NCBI GenBank assembly: GCA_024752435.1
Contig: CP103020.1
Span: 372,001-436,000, forward strand
Length of the DNA: 64,000 bases
Source: Allantophomopsis cytisporea
Lineage: Eukaryota; Ascomycota; Leotiomycetes; Phacidiales; Phacidiaceae
Direction: 5' to 3'
Below the pieces are notes generated by a model. The model had not been told where the DNA came from. It was given only the letters and a program-made list of their open reading frames with translations, and did no database searches. Shown here piece after piece: positions 39,688 to 48,700 of the stretch (position 1 is its first letter; every line of letters starts with the position of its first letter). The translations under genes were made by a program, and so were the position numbers.

Positions 39688-40416
39688 ATGGTCAAATCCA
39701 GATTTTACGAACACTTCAGCTACAACAACATCACACGTAACGACACAAAGCAACCTTCCCATCTTACGTGTCTCCGTCAGACTCAAAGTATGGACCAATG
39801 TACGCAGGCTTCGCTGAGCACAAGCACGGCAATCAAGGAGCTTGTAACCAAGCTGGCTAAGAACTCCTCCCGTCCAGACACTTCCCCACAACCACGCCGC
39901 CGTCTCCAAAAAAAGCGTCGTCCACGCCCTCCATCACCTCCTCCACCATCTGTTGTCACTGAGCCACCATCTAGACGAAACTCTACACGCAATTCCCGCC
40001 AAAGCTACTTCAATCGCTTTGGCATCGGCCCCAGTGTCGTATCTGTCGCATCTTCACCCATCACGGAATCTTCCTGGTCCAGTGGATCAACGCGGTCCTA
40101 TACATGGGAGAGCTATTGCAGGTATGTGACTTAATTGGTGCATAATGATCTGCTACGCATCTAAGTGTTGAGTATTGGAGATATGGCTGATACGGTTAGA
40201 TCCTTGTACATGGCCGAGGATCCGGAGAAAAAATGTGTGGCTATCCCATTTCCAGCGGCAAGATATAAGAAAGAAGACCTTCGTTCAAACAATCCTGTAA
40301 GCAGATTGCCAGCAAGGATCTGCCAAACTCTAGATCGGAAGAAGGAGACTGGATTATTGGTGCATGAGGCGTGGGTTAGCAAGAAAGAGAATATCGACAT
40401 TGGGATGGCATTGTAA
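39688..40416 (+). CDS. Hypothetical protein with Pro/Arg-rich centre (225 aa)
   Basis: Family not recognised. Exons 39688-40121 and 40173-40416 total 226 codons including the stop. The 51-bp intron has donor GTATGT, branch CTAAG and acceptor TTGAG. I chose the rare GAG acceptor because the commoner-looking AAG seven bases upstream gives a stop after about ten codons and abandons an 80-codon open frame. The order is a polar N-terminus, a basic-proline segment (PQPRRRLQKKRRPRPPSPPP), a Ser-rich linker (SSPITESSWSSGSTRSYTWE), then a more globular end (MADTVRSLYMAEDPEKKCVA; RKKETGLLVHEAWVSKKENI). It lies tandem with the next orphan gene. Confidence 0.55.
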
Positions 40417-40968
40417 GAAGGTAGTTTACGGGTTGCACAAAGCTGGTATGATTGTAAAAATCGGCGCTACTGTTCTATCTGTTGATAAGGGTTGGATAGT
40501 TTGAGTTTGTTGTTATAGGGTATTTCGTGTCTTACTTTTTACGAATTTGATGATTGAGAACCTTGTGTGTATAGAATGAATCATGATGAGCTGGCAAAAC
40601 ACCCCATCATTATGATGTTTATCGTGTAACGGAAACTCTTGTGAAGTTTCCTCATGTTGTTGTGATCCAAGTTTGTCTTATTTGGATTTGCGCAAGCTGT
40701 GGACACATCACGGTTAGCATTAACAAAAACGATGTGAAATGTAAGAGATCAATGTACAACTCTTGTTGAAATAGATATTCATAGTCATAGTGCTATGACA
40801 AGTCAACTGTACCACTATTGGCCAAACAAAGGTTTGCAAAGAACATTGAAAGACTTGGTCGATTGCTCCAATTATAAAACCAGTTTAATGTCTCCAAAAT
40901 GAATAGTAAAGTACCAATAAAAAAGCATCATCACTTACCTCAAGTCTAGTCAAACAGTCTAACCTACC
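40417..40968. other. Intergenic between two orphan genes
   Basis: About 550 bp of AT-rich DNA with no ORF of note. A TTATAAAAC element lies near 40870, about 100 bp before the next start codon, and could serve as a TATA box. Confidence 0.4.
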
Positions 40969-42102
40969 ATGTCCGATAATAGCATTATCTTAGGTATAGC
41001 CTGCGGAGTTATCACTGTGCTCCTGCTTCATATTCATACTCAACTCCTGCGTATTCAGCAAAAACCAAAAGACAGAACCGCGAGAACAGACAAACCAGAT
41101 GAAGGAGAGGAAAAATATGAAAAATACGTAGGGCAGATTACCCAACCAATCATTATGAAGCAGAATTTTAGCAATAGTAGAAACTGCCATGTTCTCTTCT
41201 GGAACGGGGATTTTGGAAGAAAGAGGAGAAATAGCATGCCAGACGAGGCCCAAGCTCCAGATTCAGAAGAATTCCCAAGATGGTCCTATATGGACGACGA
41301 TGGACTCTCTGCATCTGAAGTATCAGCACCCCATTATTATGCACCCCAATTTCACGAGCTTCAACCTCAACAATCTCGATATCAAGAATCCCAATTCCAA
41401 CATCAGGATCCTCAATATCAGGCACACCAGTCTCCTGGTGTTTTACTTGCAACGGGTCCAAGCGTAAGTACCAACGGGAGTCAGACTGAGGAGAAAGAAG
41501 CATATGTATGGCATCTGATCCAAAGACTCCAGGAAGTCATCAACGACGATAACCGGAGGGCAGCCCGGAAGAGGCTATCTTCTCCACCCTCTACCACAGA
41601 CGGCGAAAATCCATCTCCACCCACAAAGCCAGACGCAACACATCGCGAGCACATCGTCCTGAATAGCTTGACTAACCATTCTATAGCCCCTCGTACTCAG
41701 CAAGCCAGTGACGAGGTAGCCAATAACGGTGGACCTCCTGCTTCTGGAGTGCAAAGTCGCCCCATGTACGTCCAACTAGGAAAGCCTCTGCACGAGCGAT
41801 CTCGCCGAAATGCTTATAAATTTTGCAGAACGAAGGCCAAGTGCCGACTCTTAGATCGCCGCGTCCACCAACGAGAATATTCGGTAAAATGCCCGGATAG
41901 CCCCTTTGAGGAAGGCGGATCCTCATCTTCATCGTCGTGGAGATCTGTGAAATCAGATGACAACACACACGCCGCAAAGTCCGATTTTAAGGCTCAAGAG
42001 AAGGCGTTGACTAAGACATGTCTTGCTAGTATTCAATTTGGGGACATGCCTCCGGTGGTGATCGGTGGAAAAGACTTTGCCTGGTTTTTGAGGATCATTT
42101 GA
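40969..42102 (+). CDS. Hypothetical N-terminally anchored protein (377 aa)
   Basis: No recognised family. It is a single exon with ATG at 40969 and TGA at 42100-42102. Residues about 5-25 (SIILGIACGVITVLLLHIHT) form one hydrophobic helix followed by basic/acidic residues, so it looks like a signal-anchored membrane protein rather than a secreted one. The following region is hydrophilic: acidic stretch DEAQAPDSEEFPRWSYMDDD, a Gln/His/Tyr-rich segment (residues about 120-155), a short amphipathic helix (AYVWHLIQRLQEVINDDNRR), then a basic Cys-containing patch (RNAYKFCRTKAKCRLLDRRV) and a Ser-rich run. It lies between two other orphan frames. The lack of introns and the low complexity suggest a lineage-specific gene. 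Confidence 0.65.
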   Translation: MSDNSIILGIACGVITVLLLHIHTQLLRIQQKPKDRTARTDKPDEGEEKYEKYVGQITQPIIMKQNFSNSRNCHVLFWNGDFGRKRRNSMPDEAQAPDSEEFPRWSYMDDDGLSASEVSAPHYYAPQFHELQPQQSRYQESQFQHQDPQYQAHQSPGVLLATGPSVSTNGSQTEEKEAYVWHLIQRLQEVINDDNRRAARKRLSSPPSTTDGENPSPPTKPDATHREHIVLNSLTNHSIAPRTQQASDEVANNGGPPASGVQSRPMYVQLGKPLHERSRRNAYKFCRTKAKCRLLDRRVHQREYSVKCPDSPFEEGGSSSSSSWRSVKSDDNTHAAKSDFKAQEKALTKTCLASIQFGDMPPVVIGGKDFAWFLRII

Positions 42103-42193
42103 GATACCGGTTGAAACATTGATGAGTTATTGGATCTTGTTTCGGATAGAGATGCGTTGTGTGTTGATCTTTTAAAAATAAGATGCTCTTTTG

Positions 42194-42508
42194 TTAGTTA
42201 TCAATACCTTTATATCTTCCATCCCTCTTGGTTATGATTAAAGTGACCGCACTGTAATGAAAACCCTCCTGAATAATCCATGAACTCTCAATTAAGGAGT
42301 ACGTTTGGCAACAGATGTCTTTTCCCTTATAAGGGGCTATCGCGATCACCTGTAGATCAACTCGTAAGTAAAAGTCTGATTTAGTGGGCCTTTGTGAAGT
42401 AGAACCATGCTTCTTACTGTCGAGAAACGGTTTGACGACGATAAGTAGCAGAAGGACGATGCTTCCAATGATACTATCTGTTGGTCCAATATTCGCCTTG
42501 ATTTTCAT
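42194..42508 (-). CDS. Possible small membrane protein (104 aa)
   Basis: Not recognised. The ATG is at 42508. The N-terminus MKIKANIGPTDSIIGSIVLL continues into a strongly hydrophobic run ending VVKPFLDS, a typical single membrane anchor. The rest is short and polar with a Cys pair (KGKDICCQTYSLIESSWIIQ). A GTAAGA donor just after LDS and a TTACAG acceptor near the end mean part of the frame could be intronic. It is convergent with the 377-aa gene (stop codons 91 bp apart). Both proteins begin with a short tail followed by an SII-containing membrane helix. Confidence 0.35.
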   Translation of the reverse strand: MKIKANIGPTDSIIGSIVLLLLIVVKPFLDSKKHGSTSQRPTKSDFYLRVDLQVIAIAPYKGKDICCQTYSLIESSWIIQEGFHYSAVTLIITKRDGRYKGIDN

Positions 42509-43120
42509 AGGCAATTCGTAGATTGTGAGTCGTAAGCTGAAGCTTCAGCAGCGGTGTGTTGACTGGTTGAAAAAGACGTATCCGTTCAAAAACAACGGAC
42601 ACCCCTAGGATCCATGAGTTCTATGCACCTCTAAACCTAACGATTTGTGTGAAGTTTGCGCCGTCTCTTGATGTGGCTCTTCTATCCGTTTCTTTACCAA
42701 CCACTCCACTTTCTTCCTTCAACAGGGACAAACAAGCTTTTCTAATTCCTTGCTATTAGAGACATGAGTCAATATCTCAAAGGGTTACGGAGACTTTTTC
42801 AAGAAAATCTGATGCAGGAATCACCTGTGAGAGGTCTTTAGAAAAGTCTCCGAGTCGGTATAATTATCTAGCGTGTGTGGATAATATCTGTATTTAACGA
42901 ACAACCTCTGCATAATTCGGCTCGGCTTGGTGCAATTCCCCCGAAACCAATGCCAATATCACCAATTCATCATTGCGCCAAGATGGTGACACGACGAATA
43001 CGCTGAGCTGGCTCTCAAGATTTGCTTTATAAGTTCCAATAATCCATAATAAACTCCCTGTGTGTTCATACAGATAACAAAATTTCCGTCGCCAGAATAC
43101 TACCTTGAACGACTTGCAAA
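42509..43120. other. Intergenic upstream of the NmrA-like gene
   Basis: About 610 bp with no supportable gene. It would hold the promoters of the two divergent flanking frames. Confidence 0.45.
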
Positions 43121-43954
43121 ATGCACATTCTCCTTGTGGGCGCAACTGGTAAGTTACATTGCGCGATTCTTCAATATGATTTTCCTTGTTATTTTAATAT
43201 GCCAAGTAAATTACTTACACAATGTGTACCTAGGAGGTAGTGGATTGGAGTTTTGTCCGATTGCTCTGGACGCTGGTCACCAAATCACCATTTATACACG
43301 CAGTCCAAGCAAGCTCCCTGAGGGAATCAGTGGAAATTCCGCAGTTACAATCATCAAAGGAACCTTTGATGACCCTGTTACCGTCGGGGAAGCAGCATCA
43401 TGCGGTGCAACAGTCTTCGTCTCTTTCGCTGGTCCGGTTGCTGGATCTAAAGGAACTGTAAGTCCAATTGAACCTTCTACCAAGTGGGGAAAGCATTATA
43501 TTCCTCAACACATGTATCCTATCTTGTACAAACAACATGCTAATCCAAACGTTAGCTTGTCACAGATTTCATGAAATTGGTATTCCCTTTGCTAGAAAAG
43601 TACCACTTTCAACGAGCAATGGTTTTGGGCACACCTTCCTACCCAGCAGCCGAGGACAAAAGCTCTCTCAAATGGAGGGCATCAGTGTTTCTGATCAGTA
43701 CATTCTTCAATGACGCATATCGCGAGTTTCATGGCCTGGGTACTTTCATAACCTCTCAGCAATCGTCTCCAGTGAAGTGGACGCTCTTTAGGGTCCCATT
43801 TCTGATAGATAAAGAGGCTCGGCCTGTCACTGCTACCTACTTGGGTTCTGGTGAAGATGGTATGTCTCTGTCGAGGAAGAGTATGGCGGCCTGGGTTGCG
43901 CAGGAGATGGTGAGGGATGACTGGGCGAAGAAGACTCCAGCATTATTTGATTGA
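43121..43954 (+). CDS. NmrA-like / atypical SDR NAD(P)-binding protein
   Basis: Predicted Rossmann-fold oxidoreductase-like or redox-sensing protein of the NmrA/SDR_a5 type. Substrate is unknown. Exons 43121-43148, 43234-43457 and 43556-43954 give 216 aa. The introns are 85 bp (GTAAGT, ACCTAG) and 98 bp (GTAAGT, branch GCTAAT, GTTAG). The dinucleotide loop GATGGSG is at residues 7-13, formed across intron 1, after strand MHILLV. A second strand with the NADP-type basic residue follows (HQITIYTRSPSKLPEG). Later segments are FVSFAGPVAGSKGT, MVLGTPSYPAAEDKSSLKWR, WTLFRVPFLIDKEARPVTAT and the C-terminal SLSRKSMAAWVAQEM. There is no YxxxK pair as in classical SDRs. Length is short but normal for this group. 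Confidence 0.85.
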
Positions 43955-44330
43955 ATGGGAGCGAAAGAGTCTCGAACGAAAAGATCACATATGTACATAC
44001 TTATTATACCCACGAAAAGATCTTGAAACATACATACTTAGTTATCTCAAGTTATTGTTTGTCGTCTTTTGATGTTCTGGAATATATGCATTGGCCTTGG
44101 ATCTGGGGTTGATTTAATAAATAGTAGGAGGGGCTCTGTACTTGTTACCTGCCATCCTTTCACACGTGAGCCGCTGGTAGGACGAACACTGATTTAGTAA
44201 GGTAAGCACTTCTATAAGAGAAGATGTGTATCGTATATAAATGATGTGGCTGATAGCACTTTGAAAGATGAACATCTCCTGGTCGAGAACGAGACGTTGA
44301 TAAGTGTCACGTGAAAGCTCATCACTCTGT
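43955..44330. other. Intergenic left flank of the retrotransposon
   Basis: About 375 bp of normal-composition DNA. Its last four bases, CTGT (44327-44330), are the left copy of the target-site duplication. No gene seems to be interrupted. Confidence 0.5.
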
Positions 44331-44462
44331 TGTGATTTTCAGGTGTAAAACGGCTTAATTTTCTACTATGGGCCAACTACTCTACTTATGCAATTTACCA
44401 CCAAGTCCGTACGTAGCTGTAAACTCCGAGCACGTAATATATGCCTGAGGCTAGAATTTACA
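44331..44462 (-). repeat. Left LTR (3' LTR of the element)
   Basis: 132 bp, plus-strand ends TGTGATTTTC and GAATTTACA, a near-palindromic TG...CA pair. It is 97% identical to the right LTR (4 transitions in 132 sites). Base composition is normal, unlike the interior. Confidence 0.95.
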
Positions 44463-44475
44463 TCCTCCCCCGCCT
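44463..44475 (-). other. Polypurine tract of the retrotransposon
   Basis: The minus strand reads AGGCGGGGGAGGA immediately before the LTR sequence TGTAAATTC. This is the expected plus-strand primer site and fixes the orientation of the element. Confidence 0.8.
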
Positions 44476-44832
44476 AAATCCGATCGCACCTGTGATTAGT
44501 TACGTAATAGTTATATAACTCGTTCGAAGTAAAGCTATTGATACCTTTATAACTCTTATAAAGGTCTTCGATCGACTCAATTGGTAAGTTATACATGTAG
44601 TTACTTGTACAAGTTATCTTATAGTAGGCTAAAGTCTAATTACAACTTTATATAACTTAACCCCTAGTTAAAGGCCTATATATTAACCCTTCTTTACTTC
44701 TAAACCCTCTTTCTTTTCTTTATTAGAACAACATTAAGCTTTCGTTTGCAAGCTTCCCTTCTTCCTTCTTCCTTCTTTATCTTTTATTACAAACAAAATT
44801 TTATCTTTTCAATTTTTCGATCGAATATTAAA

Positions 44833-45780
44833 ATGAGTACCTAAGTTAATTAGTAGCCTAGTAGTTATACTACTAGCTATAGTAGTTGTAGTAGTTGTAG
44901 TAGTAGTAGTAGTAGAAGTAGTAGAAGAAATAGAAATAGCCTATCGGGTTACTATACTAAAGTTTGTACAACCTATTCCTTAATTTTCATTTGCAACTAA
45001 TTTTCCCTAGACTATTAAGATTACTACTTAGTAGCCTTTAGTTACTACCTCCTAAGCAAAGTAGATTTGTAAAAATCTCTTTGTTCAAAACAAGTTGGTT
45101 TAGAAGCTTAACCAATAAACAGACTTGTCTAAGTATATTTTGTATAATTAAGCTGCTATTATCTAGACTTATAGTTATATTTAAAAGTATATTTACAAGT
45201 TTTACGATCGAAGTACTAGCCCTTTTAACAATTGTATTTCTATTTCAACCTCTAATATTCTAAAGGAGGCAATAAAGGGCTAGCTTTTGTTTAAAGGTAC
45301 TTATACTAATTACTTTTAAAGTAGTTAAAGCAGAAGATACTCCCTTCGTTTAAATAAAGGTAGGTTAAATTCCCTTTTTTTATTACGAACGAATTTTACT
45401 TCGATTAAAATACTAACTGTTTCTAGGCAAAGGTACTAAAAAGACTACCTTAGGTCTACTCTATTAAAACAATAGCTATTTTTATATTTACCTCGGATAA
45501 GATTACAACTTAAATATAGTTGATAGTATTTAAAATGCTTTAGCTAAGTTAGAAAGAGTTAAAAGAGCTCTTTAAGATTATAGTAGAGCTATTAAAGGTA
45601 GTTGTAAAGTTGTAGATATTAACTCTAAATCTTTTTAGGAGGGATTTTCTTTAGACGAAGCTAAGTCTAATAAGGAAATAGAAGATTAGTTTAAATTTGG
45701 TATTTTCTAAGAATTGGTTTAATTAAAATACCAAGGGTACTTTCCTAGCTTTATTAGTTAGTAATTGCAATTATATAGTT
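44833..45780 (+). pseudogene. Antisense ORF remnant inside the retrotransposon, opposite to pol
   Basis: On the plus strand, opposite to gag-pol, the stretch about 45303-45780 reads as a balanced, charged protein. Examples are ILITFKVVKAEDTPFV, LAKLERVKRAL, DYSRAIKGSCKVVDINSKSF, EGFSLDEAKSNKEIED. It is interrupted only by TAA and TAG at positions that fit Gln codons (CAA/CAG). Upstream, an ATG at 44833 follows a pyrimidine-rich leader (44690-44830) and opens a Ser- or Gln-rich region over the (TAG)n tract. The frame between 44.83 and 45.30 kb is not continuous with the downstream one, so an intron or frameshift must be assumed. The minus strand here is also free of TGA, as expected of RIP-altered DNA, so the call rests on amino-acid make-up. 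No family recognised. Confidence 0.4.
44881..44926. repeat. (TAG)n trinucleotide tract in the retrotransposon
   Basis: About fifteen TAG/AGT units with a few TTG and AAG interruptions. In this RIP-altered context it is best read as a former (CAG)n tract, each CpA converted to TpA. Confidence 0.75.
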
Positions 45781-48700
45781 TTTTCTATTTCGAAAATCAA
45801 CCCTTTGTATAAAATTTAAGTAACAAATAAAATTCTAAAAGAGTATTCGAACGTAATATACTCTAAGTATCTCCTTTATTACTATATAAAAGGAGATTCA
45901 AGTTAATACAGATCTTTATAGTATTTTAGTAAAAGACTTGCTTGTAAAAAATAGCTGGCTCGTTTATTTTTAACTTGTTGAATTGTAGGCAATCTATTCA
46001 AGATATTTACAGACTAAATAATTGTTTGTTTAGAAGCAAGCTTAGGTATAATTATATTAAGCTTCTTAGGCTTTTTAAGTTTCCTTTTGTTTGTCTCTAA
46101 CAGTTGATTTATTAGCTTTTAAAGTAGTACAAGGTATTTTTTTAGCCTACCTAGCCTTCGTTTTTGTTCGGGTCTAACTTCGTTTAGAATACTTTAAATA
46201 CTAGTTGTCTTCGGCTATTCTTTGTCCGATTATACTTTTTTTTTTTATTGTCTACGCTGTTTGTAGTATTCTTTAAGTATTCGTTTCTTTTCTTGTTGAA
46301 TATCGAATAAAACTTAGCTAGTAAGTTCTTTTTTATTCGAATAATACCTAGGGCAAGGTTGCAAATCTCGTTCGACCTTTATATTTACTGGTTCTTCTAA
46401 TCGAGATATATATTGTTCTCGTCGTTTTTTTTGTAGCTATAGCCGAATACTTAGGTTCTGTCTGTTTAAAACCTCCTCGTATCGGAATCTTTGACTTTTA
46501 AATCCCTTCTCTATTATTTCTTTAATCTTAGGTAAAAGTACTTCGTTCGAAGCATCGGCTTTTTTTGTAGCTTCTTTTACTTCTTTTTCTTGTCTCTTTT
46601 TAAAAAGCTCTACTTTTATTTAGAGTTTTTAGAAGACTACTTCTTTATATGTTTTCTTTTTATTCTTCCCTTCCTCTAACTTGCTTCGATCGAGCCTTCT
46701 CGATTGTATTTCAACCTACTTTCTTTTTGTTATAGTAGCTAGGTCTTTATATATAAATCTAGGAATAAAGTCTCGTTCGAGCTTCGTTTTTGTTTGAAGG
46801 GAGGCATTAATTAGATAGAAGTATTCTCTAATCTTATTGGCATTGTAAATAGACTTCTATTAACCTATATAAAGGTTAACTAATAACTAATTGACTAGTA
46901 TAAGTCTATTCTTATAGATTAACGACTTTACTATTTGACTGTAACAGTTTTAAAAGGCGTACGTTCCAATTGGAGTACTTATAATTACTTTATAAAGTCT
47001 ATACTATTTTGGTTGAAACTTAAGAAGTACTTCCTTTTATATTAATATATAGCTTTCTATAGGTATATCGGCCTTTTTCTTGAGATTTTTATTGCAAACT
47101 AGTCCTACTTTGATAGCTTTCTAGACTAATTCAATATTAGCCTTTAACTACGCTTTATTTGTATTTTGGTATCTAGAAATTGCATTTTGTACTTTGTACA
47201 AAGATTGATTGTTATCCTTCAACCTTAGTTGTATCCTATAGAGTAAAAAGAAAGGGTTCTACTTTGTTACTGTATATATTCGAATTTGAATAGCAAAAAG
47301 AAACTGTAGCAAGTATTTATCCTATATTTGTATAGGCTTTCTATAGAGATATTTGGTTATTATACCCTTTAGGATTCCGTTGAATCTTTCGATCTTTTTG
47401 TTGGTTTGTAGGTAATAAAGTATAGTCATTCGGTATTTGATTCCTATACTCTATAGAAATCGTTCGAAGTCTTCTCCAACTAGGTTTATACTATTGTTAG
47501 AAAGTACTTCGTTCAGTATTCTATATACCGCAAATATATTCTTTTCTAGGAATCTAGTAATAGTAGTACTTGTAGTATCGCCAACTACTTCTACTATAGG
47601 CTATCTAGTACTTTGTTCGATTGCTGTAATAATCTATCGGTTGCTATTATATATTCGAGGCAATATTCCAATAAGATTTATTGACTAGCTTTTAAAAAGT
47701 TGAACATCTGCTTAATCAAATACTTTCTAAGGACTTTGTATTTGTCTTAGGTTAGATCCTTTAGTAACTTAATATACAAGATACAACTTAATTTGGTTTT
47801 ATATATCTCGTTTGAAAGTTGGCTACTATACTTTTCGTACAAAGACGGTTTTAAGCCTAGGCTATTTTAAATAGCTATACTTGTAGTAGATTCGTTTGAA
47901 TAGAAGTCTTTGTAGTATTAGTATAATATAGAGTACTTATCCTTCAAAAGTCTTTTTAAATAGCAGCAAATTTCTTTTAAGTTCGAAGGTAGAAGCAAAG
48001 TAATCTTTATTATTCAAAATAGTATCTTTTAAAGACTCGTTCGAAGGTAGAGTTCCTTCTTATAGATATTAGATTATTGCTTCTTTCTATTCTCTTTTAT
48101 CTACTAAACAAAGAAAGTTAAGCTATACTTAATATACTTCTCCCTTCCCAATAAAATCTAGCTGTCGACTAAAAGTATTAGGAATAGTTGCGTTCGAACT
48201 AGGTTTGTACTAAATGTTTAAGTTGTAGGTACTAAACTCAACGATTTAATAGGCTAATCTTTTTGAAGGTACTTTAGTATCTTTAAAGTATTTTAAGCTT
48301 TTATAATCGGTTAGTACTTTTGTTCAATAGTAGTTGTCGATGTAGTAACTCTACATTCGAAAAGTATATTTAATAGCGAGCAATTCCTTTTTTTATACTA
48401 TATAGTTAAACTCTATACTTTAAAGTTTACAACTATCGTATATAATAAGATATAATAGTCTATCTATCTCTAACTATAAAAAACAATAGCCAATAGCCTA
48501 TTTTGATATATTAGTTTCGATTGTAAATAGCTGTTGGTAGTCTAGCTAAATTAAAACAAGTTCGGATAAAAGTACTTTTTTTAATCGTTTAAATACTAGT
48601 TGGTACTATACTATCTAGGTAATTGGGCGAAACTTCTTTGTATATAGCTTTATATTTTTCTCTTTTAACAGTTTACTTAGAGGTACAGCTATTGTTGTAA

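Noticed and set aside
43955..44330. Gene interrupted by the retrotransposon
   Set aside because: Joining the left and right flanks at CTGT gives no continuous reading frame or recognisable protein.
45081..45263. 60-codon plus ORF read alone as a membrane protein
   Set aside because: It is a stop-free slice of RIP-altered retrotransposon DNA. Treated instead as part of the antisense-ORF question.
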